A program made the translations under genes and the position numbers. DNA of 64,000 bases. It comes from DATJHM01 sp035493895. Lineage in GTDB: Bacteria > Chloroflexota > Ktedonobacteria > Ktedonobacterales > Ktedonobacteraceae. Positions 16,551-24,737 of the stretch are shown here, one piece after another; position 1 is the stretch's first letter, and every line of letters begins with the position of its first letter. Under the pieces are notes generated by a model. It worked only from the letters and a program-made list of their open reading frames with translations. It did not search any database and had not been told where the DNA came from. The DNA is taken from NCBI GenBank assembly GCA_035493895.1, contig DATJHM010000180.1:17291-81290 (forward strand), given 5' to 3'.

Positions 16551-17171
16551 ATGAGTTTCGCAGGAAGCATACTAATACGCTCATTTTTCTACTGCGTTCT
16601 GTCAATAATAGACTTCTTCCTCCTTCTGGGCACCTGTAGCATATTGCGCCTGATCCGTATCTCGGTAAACTGGACCACCTGGATTATCGGCTCCATACTC
16701 ATACTGAACAGCGTCCTTATATTTCTCTCTCTCTTTTTCCCACAACTATCGCCATTTCAGGTCACAGAAGCATTCCTTGCCGCACTCTCTTTCCTCATCG
16801 CAGTCTACACTGCCGGTCAGTGGTTCACACGTCATTGGTACATCCAGATCAAAAAGCGTACCACCTCGCGCATCGTCCTATGGAGCAAAAACGCCCTCCT
16901 CTTCCTGCGCAAGCACCATGAATTTTTCGGCTGGGTCGTCACCTTCACAGCCCTCGCCCACATGGCCAACTTCCTCCCCACCATCACTACCGCCCGGCAA
17001 TACGAAGTCATCACCGGTTTTATCGCGCTGGGTATCCTCCTCATCTCCGTCATCCTGGGCCTCTGGATCTGGTACCAGAAGCGCACAAAAAAGCTCCCCC
17101 CAAAAACAGTTCATACTATCCACGCCGCCCTGACAATCACCTTTTTCATCGCCCTGTTTTTCCACATGTAA
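16551..17171 (+). CDS. Multi-span membrane protein, possibly cytochrome b561-like
   Basis: A protein of 206 residues with about six hydrophobic segments. His residues cluster at predicted membrane faces: KHHEFFGW and ALAHM in the middle, VHTIHAALTI and a terminal FFHM. Paired His on neighbouring helices are the usual haem ligands in b-type diheme membrane proteins such as cytochrome b561 and ferric-reductase-like domains, so a haem-binding electron-transfer role is possible. No other domain is recognised. AAAAGGAAAA lies eight bases before the ATG. It stands alone between a pseudogene and a terminator-like hairpin. Function is uncertain. Confidence 0.65.
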   Translation: MSFAGSILIRSFFYCVLSIIDFFLLLGTCSILRLIRISVNWTTWIIGSILILNSVLIFLSLFFPQLSPFQVTEAFLAALSFLIAVYTAGQWFTRHWYIQIKKRTTSRIVLWSKNALLFLRKHHEFFGWVVTFTALAHMANFLPTITTARQYEVITGFIALGILLISVILGLWIWYQKRTKKLPPKTVHTIHAALTITFFIALFFHM

Positions 17172-17194
17172 ATCCAGAAAAAATTACCAGATAG

Positions 17195-17245
17195 GGCCCC
17201 CCGCCACAGACGTATCTCACGTCACTGAGCGGGGCTTTTATTTTT
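17195..17245 (+). terminator. Rho-independent terminator after the membrane-protein gene
   Basis: GCCCCCCGC (17195-17203) can pair with GCGGGGC (17229-17235), and an inner GACGT/ACGTC pair extends the stem; TTTTATTTTT follows at once. It lies 24 bases after the stop codon on the same strand. Confidence 0.75.
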
Positions 17246-17337
17246 CCAGAAGAATTGCGATATCGCTAAAGAAATAACAAGAGGTGCCGATAAAGAGAAG
17301 TATAACGAAGAAGGGGAAATTTGCAAGAAGTGAAGGG

Positions 17338-17410
17338 TGGGCCCAACTGGGATCGAACCAGTGACCAAGGAGTTATGAGCTCCCTGCTCTAACCGCTGAG
17401 CTATGGGCCC
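17338..17410 (-). tRNA. tRNA-Ile (CAU, lysidine type) likely; tRNA-Met less likely
   Basis: On the minus strand a 73-nt cloverleaf folds with acceptor GGGCCCA/TGGGCCC, D-arm GCTC/GAGC, an anticodon stem flanking CTCATAA, and a T-arm with GGTTCGATCC. The anticodon is CAT. The acceptor GGGCCC, the D-loop AGCGGTTAGAGC and the ACTCCTTGGTC variable region resemble known tRNA-Ile2 (CAU decoded as AUA after lysidine modification) more than elongator or initiator Met. The CCA tail is not encoded (ACCC follows). Confidence 0.85.
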
Positions 17411-17929
17411 TTGCGAAAGCAATTGTACCATATCTCCTCTTCTTTGAAAAGAGGATTTGGACGCTCTTTTTCTCAGGAACGTGAATTCGTACCGAGATCA
17501 GGCAAAGATTCGCGCTTTTCTTAAAAAAGATGCATGAGAGCAATTAGTGAGGAAAAAAACAGATGAGGTCACAAATTTCTCTCATTCGCTCAATAAAGTG
17601 TGGTATAATAGCTTCAGTCGAGTGTCCTGCTTGTACAACATCTTTTTGTTGAGACAGCGTGTCCGGATTGAGGGGCGCACAAGGATCGACAAGCAAATTA
17701 CAGGGAGGAGAGCGGGCTTCCCCAACCATTGCCTTGTCGCCTGCTATGTGGTAGATGTTCAAAAAATCCATCGACAGAAACAACTCTGAGCACACAATAT
17801 ATTGAGGAGCTGAGCTGTATAATACACCGCAGACTTGTGTCATGACCCGATAGAAAATTTCCCGCAATCCAGTGCCGCGTCGATGCTAGGATGTATCACG
17901 CGGTCTAACAGTTTCTAAGGGAGCATTCA
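17411..17929. other. 519-base spacer with a strong promoter and possible structured leader RNA
   Basis: No convincing protein gene is seen on either strand; a minus-strand open frame here lacks family features and an RBS. An extended -10 promoter sits at 17601-17609. Downstream, TGCTTGT near 17627 can pair with ACAAGCA near 17689, and CAACA/TGTTG and GGGAG/CTTCCC pairs are also possible. The stretch could be a long 5' leader of korAB or a separate small RNA. GGGAG near 17919 is the RBS of korA. Confidence 0.45.
17601..17609 (+). promoter_or_regulatory. Extended -10 promoter element
   Basis: TGGTATAAT matches the extended -10 form TGnTATAAT exactly. No good -35 hexamer lies 16-18 bases upstream, which is tolerated with an extended -10. 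It would start transcription near 17616, about 310 bases before korA. Confidence 0.6.
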
Positions 17930-19684
17930 ATGGTGAATGAAGTGACTATTCGCATAGGAGGGGAGTCAGGCGAAGGAACGATCTCTGGTGGAGATATCCT
18001 GGCCCTGGCTTCAGCACGCTGGGGGTATCACGTCTATACCTTCCGTACGTTTCCAGCCGAAATTCTCGGCGGACCTTGTATGTTCCAGGTTCGTATAAGT
18101 GATCAGCATGTGAAGTCTATGGGCGACTACGCTGACGTCCTTATCTGCTTAAATAAAGAAGCGTATGATCGCAATATACCAGATCTACGCCATGGTGGTG
18201 TCCTCATCTATGACCCATCTGACTTCACACCTGAGAGCAGTGATTATATTACGTATGCTATACCTTTTAATGAGATTGCACGCAAAGAAGTTCAGTTATT
18301 CCAGACAAAAAATATGGTGATGCTGGGTGCGATCTCTGGCCTGTTTGGGCCACCGCTAGAAGCCATCGTTCAGGTCGTTCAATCCAAGCTCTCCAGAACC
18401 CGCAAATCCAGCTCCACGTTGATGGAGAAGAATATGCTCGCACTGGAGATGGCTCATACCTACGTCACAGAAAAACTTCAGAAAAAAGATGGCTATCGTC
18501 TCGGTGCCGTCGAAAAAGCAAATCGCGTTGTACTGAATGGCAACCAGGCAGTCGTCGCCGGAGCCCTGGCCGCGAATTGCCGCTTCTTTGCCGGGTATCC
18601 AATCACACCAGCCAGCGATATCATGGAAGCACTGGCCAAAGAGCTTCCGCAGGTTGGCGGCACTTTCATGCAGGCAGAGGATGAGATGGCTGCACTGGCA
18701 GCGGTTCTGGGCGCATCTTTTGGTGGCGTGCGAGCAATGACCGCCACCTCTGGTCCGGGCTTCTCGCTGATGACAGAGCTCATCGGCCTCTCCTCCATGG
18801 CTGAATTACCTGCCGTTATCGTCGATGCCCAGCGTGCTGGCCCAAGCACAGGCATGCCGACCAAAATGGAACAGTCCGATCTGAGCTTCGCGATCTACGG
18901 CGGTCATGGAGATACTCCACGTATGGTCCTGGCTCCAGCCAATGTGACTGATTGCTACGAAATGATGGTGCTCGCCTTCAATATGGCAGAACGCTATCAG
19001 ATGCCCGTGCTCTTCCTGACGGATCAGTCGCTGACTGCGCGCGTCGAGAGCGTTGAGCGCAACGCATTCAAGCCCTTGCCCTTAGAACAGCGTCTCGAGC
19101 AGCCAGTTCGCACAGGTACACCGTTCAGTGCAGAAGCGAAAGAGCTGGTGGGAGCTGGCTTTGCACGCTATGCAGATACCGCCAGTGGCATCTCACCCAT
19201 GACGGCTCCCGGACCCGGTGCGCTGGCATATGTGGCAACCGGTCTGGAGCACAATGAACAGGGGCATCCAGATTATGAGCCGGAAGATCATGTGCAGATG
19301 ATGGAGAAGCGCTTCCGCAAACTGGCGACCGCAGCCGAGGAGCTGCCAAAACCGGTGCGCTATGGAGACGCCGACGCAACAGTTGGCCTGATCAGCTGGG
19401 GCTCAACCGAAGGAACCGTCCAGGAAGCAGTAGACCGCGCCCGCGCCAATGGTCACAAGGTCGCCGCCCTGCACTTACGCATTCTCTCTCCCCTCGCAGA
19501 CACAACGATCCGCGATTTCATCAATTCCGTCCAGAAGGTGGTCGTGCCTGAGTGCAACTACTCCGGTCAGCTCGCCAATCTGCTGGGGGCAAAATATGGT
19601 TTACAGGCTATTCGTGTGAATAAGTTTGGAGGCATTCCCTTTACAGCCGGAGAGATCCTGCGGGCAATCGAGGAGGTTCTTTAA
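17930..19684 (+). CDS. korA: 2-oxoacid:ferredoxin oxidoreductase alpha subunit (gamma-alpha fusion)
   Basis: A protein of 584 residues. It oxidatively decarboxylates 2-oxoglutarate or a related 2-oxoacid to acyl-CoA and reduces ferredoxin, acting with the beta subunit that follows. The N-terminal 190 residues are the gamma domain (RIGGESGEGTISGGD, FRTFPAEILGG). From about residue 200 comes the alpha domain, with the FFAGYPITPASDIME motif that contacts CoA/substrate and the ATSGPGFSLMTE segment. A gamma-alpha fusion paired with a short beta chain is the KorAB arrangement typical of many actinobacteria and other aerobes. Its start has GGGAG about eight bases upstream. The beta gene begins two bases after its stop. 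Confidence 0.92.
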   Translation: MVNEVTIRIGGESGEGTISGGDILALASARWGYHVYTFRTFPAEILGGPCMFQVRISDQHVKSMGDYADVLICLNKEAYDRNIPDLRHGGVLIYDPSDFTPESSDYITYAIPFNEIARKEVQLFQTKNMVMLGAISGLFGPPLEAIVQVVQSKLSRTRKSSSTLMEKNMLALEMAHTYVTEKLQKKDGYRLGAVEKANRVVLNGNQAVVAGALAANCRFFAGYPITPASDIMEALAKELPQVGGTFMQAEDEMAALAAVLGASFGGVRAMTATSGPGFSLMTELIGLSSMAELPAVIVDAQRAGPSTGMPTKMEQSDLSFAIYGGHGDTPRMVLAPANVTDCYEMMVLAFNMAERYQMPVLFLTDQSLTARVESVERNAFKPLPLEQRLEQPVRTGTPFSAEAKELVGAGFARYADTASGISPMTAPGPGALAYVATGLEHNEQGHPDYEPEDHVQMMEKRFRKLATAAEELPKPVRYGDADATVGLISWGSTEGTVQEAVDRARANGHKVAALHLRILSPLADTTIRDFINSVQKVVVPECNYSGQLANLLGAKYGLQAIRVNKFGGIPFTAGEILRAIEEVL

Positions 19685-19686
19685 TC

Positions 19687-20538
19687 ATGGCACAGGCAAT
19701 TATTAACCCAACGCCGAAAGACTACAAAAGTGAAGTCAAACCGACCTGGTGCCCTGGTTGTGGCGATTTTGGCGTACTCAATGCGACATTTCGTGGTCTG
19801 GCAGGTCTGAAAATGGCACCGGATCAAACTGTGGTCGTTTCAGGCATTGGCTGCTCCAGTCGCTTCCCGCACTTTATGAAAACGTTCGGTTTTCATACGG
19901 TACACGGACGAGCACTACCAGTAGCCCAGGGACTGAAAATGGCACGCCCTGATCTGACCGTGGTTGCCGTAGGTGGCGATGGCGACTTCTTTAGCATCGG
20001 TGCCGGTCACCTGTTGCACGCGGCCCTGCGCAATATTGACATCACGGTGGTCGTCATGGATAACGAGATCTACGGCCTGACCAAGGGACAGACCTCGCCA
20101 ACCTCCCCGCATGGGCACGTCACCAAGTCCACACCATATGGTCTGCTGGCCTCGCAGTTCAACCCAATTGCCACGGCACTCTCTCTCAATGTGAGCTTTG
20201 TCGCACGTGGCTATTCGGCCAAGCCAAAAGAGCTGGCGGCACTGATCGAGCAGGGTATTCAGCACAAAGGCTTCTCATTTATTCATGCGCTCAGTCCCTG
20301 CCCAACGTTCTATCATACCTTCGATGCCTGGGATGCCGCCGTCACCGCGATCCCCGCCGGGCATGATGCCCACGATCGAGCGAGCGCAATGGCGCTGGCA
20401 ATGGAGACCGAGAAACCGTATATTGGCTTGCTCTATCAAGATCGAGAGGAACGTCCAACGATGGACCAGGCTGCTCACCAGCTCGTGCAGCAGTCGAAAA
20501 ACTTCGAGATCGAGCAATATATGAGCCGCTACGCATAG
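19687..20538 (+). CDS. korB: 2-oxoacid:ferredoxin oxidoreductase beta subunit
   Basis: A protein of 283 residues. It carries the thiamine diphosphate and the single 4Fe-4S cluster of the enzyme. WCPGCGDFG near residue 22 and GIGCSS near 58 give cluster cysteines, with a further Cys in SPCPTFY. The diphosphate motif begins GGDGDFFSIGAG and continues to MDNEIYGLTKGQTSPT. The gene is two bases downstream of korA and clearly co-transcribed. The enzyme offers a ferredoxin-linked alternative to NAD-linked 2-oxoglutarate dehydrogenase; whether it prefers 2-oxoglutarate or pyruvate is not settled by the sequence, although KorB is the closest pattern. Confidence 0.92.
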   Translation: MAQAIINPTPKDYKSEVKPTWCPGCGDFGVLNATFRGLAGLKMAPDQTVVVSGIGCSSRFPHFMKTFGFHTVHGRALPVAQGLKMARPDLTVVAVGGDGDFFSIGAGHLLHAALRNIDITVVVMDNEIYGLTKGQTSPTSPHGHVTKSTPYGLLASQFNPIATALSLNVSFVARGYSAKPKELAALIEQGIQHKGFSFIHALSPCPTFYHTFDAWDAAVTAIPAGHDAHDRASAMALAMETEKPYIGLLYQDREERPTMDQAAHQLVQQSKNFEIEQYMSRYA

Positions 20539-20556
20539 CGTTCAGGAGTACAACAG

Positions 20557-20582
20557 GGCGGAAGATTGTTTCATCTTCCGCC
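20557..20582. terminator. Hairpin between convergent korB and zinc-ribbon gene
   Basis: A perfect 10-bp inverted repeat, GGCGGAAGAT and ATCTTCCGCC, around TGTTTC. There is no T-run on either side, so it may be a weak bidirectional terminator or an RNA-stabilising 3' hairpin. Confidence 0.55.
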
Positions 20583-20597
20583 TCTCATAAATGTTAG

Positions 20598-20825
20598 TTA
20601 GCGTGTTTCAAGGCTGGCTGGCACAACGGTCAACGTATTGAGAGCATTGACAACCGTCTGCGTGAACTGATCACCACAAGGACCACAGAAGAGGCCACCC
20701 TCATTGTGATGCCGCCCACCAATAGCAGTAAGCTGCCGTTCAGCAGGGTTGCCACACCACTCGCAACGGCTACCGCGAGGAGCAAAGTCGACGGAAAAAG
20801 GTCGACGAAATTCATTATTTGACAT
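20598..20825 (-). CDS. Small zinc-ribbon protein
   Basis: A protein of 75 residues with two CxxC knuckles, CEWCG at residues 21-25 and CGPCG about 25 residues later, separated by a His-rich GGRHHNEGG loop. This is the layout of a zinc ribbon. AGGAGG lies nine bases upstream of the ATG on the minus strand, which supports a real gene. No named family is recognised; small zinc ribbons of this sort often bind nucleic acid or partner proteins. It is convergent with korB and stands alone. Confidence 0.7.
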   Translation of the reverse strand: MSNNEFRRPFSVDFAPRGSRCEWCGNPAERQLTAIGGRHHNEGGLFCGPCGDQFTQTVVNALNTLTVVPASLETR

Positions 20826-21095
20826 GCGTGGTATCCTCCTGACCTACGTCTAAAAGATGGGCATATACCTATATACAACGCAACAAATGGTTTCAGGAGA
20901 TTGGAGTATCAGGTGGTTGGAGAAGCCTGAGCATGACCACGATGATACATCTATAATCAGGTAATGCATCATCGCGCTTGAGCTACGCTGCTCTTTTTGC
21001 TACAAGGCCTATCCTGAGGATAGGATTCTCATTATACTACTGACTATAGCATATTTTTCCCCAGGATGATAGCTTTTTACGAAGCTCTTTTCCTA
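20826..21095. other. Spacer upstream of zinc-ribbon gene
   Basis: 270 bases without a gene; only the RBS of the zinc-ribbon gene at its left end and an AT-rich stretch near 21030-21060 are noted. Confidence 0.4.
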
Positions 21096-21365
21096 TTATG
21101 ATTGAGCAGGAGGAAGTTCTGAGGAGATAGCCTCGTCTGTTTCCTCTAAAGGAGGAAATTTCGCCGTCATGCGATCGCCGATCACCCAGCCAAGCACACC
21201 CAGGCCCAGGGTCAGACCGAGCCAGAGCAGGACAACAACGTTATAAGAAACATTTGCAAAATATGCCAGGAGACCAGCCAGAGCTATCCCGAATGTCAAA
21301 CCAGCGGTAATACCAATCAAACAGCCGGGATGCTTGAGATTGCGCCCCCGTAATCTCTTCATCAT
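21096..21365 (-). CDS. Small two-helix membrane protein
   Basis: About 89 residues if translation starts at the ATG at 21365. Two hydrophobic helices (CLIGITAGLTFGIALAGLL and VVVLLWLGLTLGLGVLGWVI) are separated by a short polar turn, flanked by a basic N-terminus (KRLRGRNLKH) and an acidic, Pro-rich C-terminus. The positive-inside pattern predicts both ends in the cytoplasm. The frame stays open upstream to 21584, but that extension reads like non-coding sequence. The RBS is weak (GAGG about 12 bases upstream). No family is recognised. The divergent dehydrogenase gene starts 240 bases away. Confidence 0.5.
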   Translation of the reverse strand: MMKRLRGRNLKHPGCLIGITAGLTFGIALAGLLAYFANVSYNVVVLLWLGLTLGLGVLGWVIGDRMTAKFPPLEETDEAISSELPPAQS

Positions 21366-21604
21366 AATGCGCCAATACCTCGCCTTGAGTTTTCTCTGTA
21401 TATGGATAATAGCGTGTATGCCAGTAAGCGTCAAGCCTTCCACCTGCGATAATCCTGCAAACCTGCACAAAAAGTAACCGTGACACAGGCTTGGATACCA
21501 GCAATGCTGGATGCGCTGGACAAGCATACGCCTGAAGTCTATACTGAAGTCAAAAGACTTCATACGTTTCGTCAGTACGCACATTGCATCAGAAAGATGA
21601 ATAT

Positions 21605-22630
21605 ATGAAAGCCGCAGTATTTACAGAACAGAGTGAGAGTTCTGTCCTGCAAGTGCAGGATCTCCCCCAGCCTGAGCCCGGTTTCAATGACGTCGTCGTC
21701 AGAGTACGCGCCTGCGGAGTCAATCGTCTGGATATTTACTCACGTACAGGTCGCACCAGAGTAGCGCCACTCCCCCATATCTCCGGGTCGGAAGTTGCAG
21801 GCGAAATCGTGGCCATCGGTCAGGCAGTCGTCGGGCTACAGAACGGACAAGAGGTAGCGGTTGCGCCCTATCTCTTCTGTGGACAATGCGAGCACTGTCG
21901 TGCAGGAGAAGAGGTCCTTTGCCTGAAAGCAGATATCGTCGGTCTGGGAAGCCAGGGTGGATTTGCAGAATATGTACGCGTCCCGGCCTCCAGCATCGTA
22001 CCCCTCCCCAAAGGGGTCGATTTCGTCTCAGCCGCCGCCGTTGGTCTGGCCGCGATCACAGCCTGGCATATGCTCACCATACGCGCGCCACTGACGGCGG
22101 GTCAGGATGTGCTGGTGCATGCGGCCGGTAGCGGCGTCGGCAGCGCAGCGATTCAGATCGCGAAACTGGCTGGAGCACGCGTCATCGCCACGGCAGGTTC
22201 TGCGCACAAACTGGAACTGGCGCGCAAGCTGGGAGCTGATGAGGTCATCAACTATCAGGAACAGGACTTTTTTCAGGAAGTACGCCGTATGACCAACAAG
22301 CGCGGCGTCGATGTCGTCGTAGAACATATCGGCGCAGATACCTGGGAAAAGAGTGTTGCTTGCCTGACGCGACGCGGTCGCCTGGTTACATGTGGCGCCA
22401 CGACAGGCAATGAGGGCAAGACCAATATCTGGAACCTGTTCGCCAAAGAGTTATCGCTCATTGGCTCCTATGGCGGAACACGCCATGATCTGGCCTCCAT
22501 CTTGAATCTTGTCTCCGCAAAACGCTTTCAGCCAGTCGTAGCGGGAACATTCTCGCTCGAACAGGTCCAGAAAGCACAACAATTGATGGAACAACGAGAA
22601 CAGTTTGGCAAGTTGATTGTTACCCCATAA
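21605..22630 (+). CDS. Zinc-containing MDR-family alcohol dehydrogenase / quinone reductase
   Basis: A protein of 341 residues, medium-chain dehydrogenase/reductase superfamily. The four-Cys structural zinc lobe CGQCEHCRAGEEVLC is present and the Rossmann motif is AAGSGVGSAAIQIAK with a later ATAGSAHKLELA. A Cys early in the chain (RACGVNRLD) sits at the catalytic zinc position. The N-terminus MKAAVFTEQ is usual for the family. The start at 21605 follows AGAAAG; an in-frame ATG at 21584 adds only seven residues. It uses NAD(P)H on an alcohol, aldehyde or enone; substrate unknown. Neighbours give no pathway context. Confidence 0.85.
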   Translation: MKAAVFTEQSESSVLQVQDLPQPEPGFNDVVVRVRACGVNRLDIYSRTGRTRVAPLPHISGSEVAGEIVAIGQAVVGLQNGQEVAVAPYLFCGQCEHCRAGEEVLCLKADIVGLGSQGGFAEYVRVPASSIVPLPKGVDFVSAAAVGLAAITAWHMLTIRAPLTAGQDVLVHAAGSGVGSAAIQIAKLAGARVIATAGSAHKLELARKLGADEVINYQEQDFFQEVRRMTNKRGVDVVVEHIGADTWEKSVACLTRRGRLVTCGATTGNEGKTNIWNLFAKELSLIGSYGGTRHDLASILNLVSAKRFQPVVAGTFSLEQVQKAQQLMEQREQFGKLIVTP

Positions 22631-22668
22631 CAATACAACTGCTCAAATAACCCGGAATGCGCCCGTCT

Positions 22669-22983
22669 TTACTTTTCCGTAGTCTCTAATGACGGGATCA
22701 TGGTTCCTTTCACCAGAAAGACGGGTTGCTGGCGATAATAATCGGAAACGGTAGCGGCAAATGCCTTGTAGTAGGGACCGCTGCCGTGAGCCTGATTGGC
22801 GGCTTTATCCTCATACACCTCACTGAAGTAAAAGCAATTGGGATCGTCCTCATCCTGAACGATCTCAAATCTCGTGGTTCCTGGCTCATAAAGGCAGGAA
22901 TCATGACCATCTTGAAGACCTGCTTTGAGAAAATCCTGACGGTGCTCGGGTTTGATATCAAAACGGACAACGATCATATACAT
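22669..22983 (-). CDS. Antibiotic biosynthesis monooxygenase (ABM/YgiN-like) domain protein
   Basis: A protein of 104 residues forming a single ferredoxin-like ABM domain: MIVVRFDIKPEHRQDF at the start, the central TRFEIVQDEDDPNCFYFSE and YEDKAANQAHGSGPY. Dimeric proteins of this fold act as quinol monooxygenases, haem-degrading enzymes or binding proteins. Length and the His after Ala-Asn-Gln-Ala fit the YgiN-like group. AAGGAGA lies nine bases before the first ATG. It is convergent with the MDR gene. Cofactor-free oxygenation of a quinol or aldehyde stress product is possible but unproven. Confidence 0.85.
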   Translation of the reverse strand: MYMIVVRFDIKPEHRQDFLKAGLQDGHDSCLYEPGTTRFEIVQDEDDPNCFYFSEVYEDKAANQAHGSGPYYKAFAATVSDYYRQQPVFLVKGTMIPSLETTEK

Positions 22984-23201
22984 GCTATTTTTCTCCTTGT
23001 ACTACTACTCGCTTGATGAGTTTCTTCTCATCATAGGTAGAGCTTATTCATGTAATACCACATCTCCATAGCACAAACAAGCATAAAGCCAGTTTTTATC
23101 CATGCGAAATTTCTCCTATAAAGAACGGTAAAATCTCATAAGCAGATTTTTTATGGTATATACTATGTGAAGGTAAATTAAAATATTACAAGAAAAACGC
23201 A

Positions 23202-24584
23202 TTGATTGATACATTCTTCACATCGCGACGAGCTTTGTTCGTCTCTGTATCCCTTCTGATGTTTTTACTGCTCTCACTGTTAGGGACGAGCGTATTGGTC
23301 AGACTGCAACTGGCAACAAGCGACGGCACTATTGTTGTCGATTATAACAAGCCGCTTCGCGCACTTGATCCCCTGGCAATCGGCGTGGATATTAGCGGCT
23401 ATTTTTATCCCGACGTCTTTGCCAATGACAGGGTAGAGCAACAAAAAATCAAAACGCTGAGCATAAAATATATGCGCATGCATTTGATGTATACGAGCAG
23501 CGGCGATCCGACCAGCAAAATTATCTGTGCCGGAGATGGATGCGATACGCGTTGGACGGGCGATCAATGGATTAACGCCATCAAACAAATTGGCGCTGAG
23601 CCAGTGATCACCGTGAACACAAGTCCGTCGATAGATGCGGCAAATCTGGTCAAACACTTCAACCGGGATACACACAATCCCGTTCACTACTGGATTATCG
23701 GCAATGAGCCAAATGCAGATGGTACGCCAGCCGAAAATTATAGCGCCGTTTTTAATCAAGACTATGACGCGATGAAAGCGATAGATCCCACAATCAAAAT
23801 CGGCGGGGGAGCAGTAGCCTGGTATGATCATAACTGGCTAAAACACTTTCTACAGAACTCTGGTAGCCGGGTGGACTTCGTTGATTTTCATGGTTACGCA
23901 CAGCAAGGCACGACACCAGGGGACTATAACAAACTATTTCAACTAGCAGATGGCTACGGAAAAAGCATCGTGGATTTGAGAGCGCTCATTCAAGCCACAG
24001 TACCATCCCGGGCCACTCAGATTGGGATCGAAGTGGGAGAGTGGGAGCTGGACTGGGGAGGGTCCGCACAGAACAACAGCACATTTCACGCAGTATGGGC
24101 AGCCACCGTGCTCGGCAATATCCTGAAAACAGGCGGGCGCTCTCTCTTTTACGCGGACAAGGGCAACCTTTTATACGGTAGCCATCATACCTTCAAAGAT
24201 GCGAAAGGCCATACCATCACCGTCTCACCCGACGACACAAATCCAGCCTACCATGGCATCGGCATGTTTAGCGGCGAGGGGCTCTTTCAACACTTCGGCA
24301 GCACAATGGTGAACGCGACCACCACCTTGCCGAATATTGAAGTCTTCGCCTCCGATCATGCCAGAAACATTGTCGTGATTAATAAAGATCCATCGACACC
24401 CCGTAAAGCAGCATTCGACCTCAAAGGTGTTACATCAACAATAGCCGAGGTCTGGCAAAAAGACCAATCCACACCATTTCCGAACCCTCCTGAAAAGCAA
24501 GATGCAATCAATGTACAAAACGGAACATTTACCTACTTGCTACCGCCATTTTCGATCACCACGTTCGTGCTGAAGAATGCGTGA
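23202..24584 (+). CDS. Secreted or membrane-anchored glycoside hydrolase, clan A (GH39-like)
   Basis: A protein of 460 residues. An N-terminal membrane helix (about residues 10-30) without a clear cleavage site suggests a signal anchor. The rest is a TIM-barrel-like domain: the acid/base Glu169 lies in WIIGNEPNADG (the NEP motif of clan A) and a nucleophile candidate is Glu277 in GIEVGEWEL, 108 residues later, the spacing seen in GH39-type enzymes. A beta-sandwich C-terminal domain (IVVINKDPS, FSITTFVL) is usual beside such barrels. The start is a TTG with poor RBS; an ATG at 23259 would cut into the signal. The substrate (a plant or microbial polysaccharide) is unknown. Confidence 0.75.
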   Translation: MIDTFFTSRRALFVSVSLLMFLLLSLLGTSVLVRLQLATSDGTIVVDYNKPLRALDPLAIGVDISGYFYPDVFANDRVEQQKIKTLSIKYMRMHLMYTSSGDPTSKIICAGDGCDTRWTGDQWINAIKQIGAEPVITVNTSPSIDAANLVKHFNRDTHNPVHYWIIGNEPNADGTPAENYSAVFNQDYDAMKAIDPTIKIGGGAVAWYDHNWLKHFLQNSGSRVDFVDFHGYAQQGTTPGDYNKLFQLADGYGKSIVDLRALIQATVPSRATQIGIEVGEWELDWGGSAQNNSTFHAVWAATVLGNILKTGGRSLFYADKGNLLYGSHHTFKDAKGHTITVSPDDTNPAYHGIGMFSGEGLFQHFGSTMVNATTTLPNIEVFASDHARNIVVINKDPSTPRKAAFDLKGVTSTIAEVWQKDQSTPFPNPPEKQDAINVQNGTFTYLLPPFSITTFVLKNA

Positions 24585-24737
24585 TCGCATTTTGTCCTCC
24601 TCAATTATAGTAATCGGCAGATACTCTCTTTGCCACAGGGTTATATTGTTGGAGTGAAACAAAGATGCTATAGTAGCATTAGAGAGAAAAAGAGAGTATT
24701 TTTGTGCTATGTAGTCAGCTAATAACAAGGATGAACG
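24585..24737. promoter_or_regulatory. Promoter region with palindrome before the DUF4032 gene
   Basis: ATGCTA (24665-24670) and TAGCAT (24674-24679) form an inverted repeat around TAG. TATATT near 24642 with TTGCCA 17-18 bases before it is a plausible promoter, placing the palindrome just downstream of the transcription start, an operator-like position. Confidence 0.4.

Noticed and set aside
17544..17867. 107-residue minus-strand open frame
   Set aside because: No RBS, no family and it lies opposite the strong promoter and leader of korAB.
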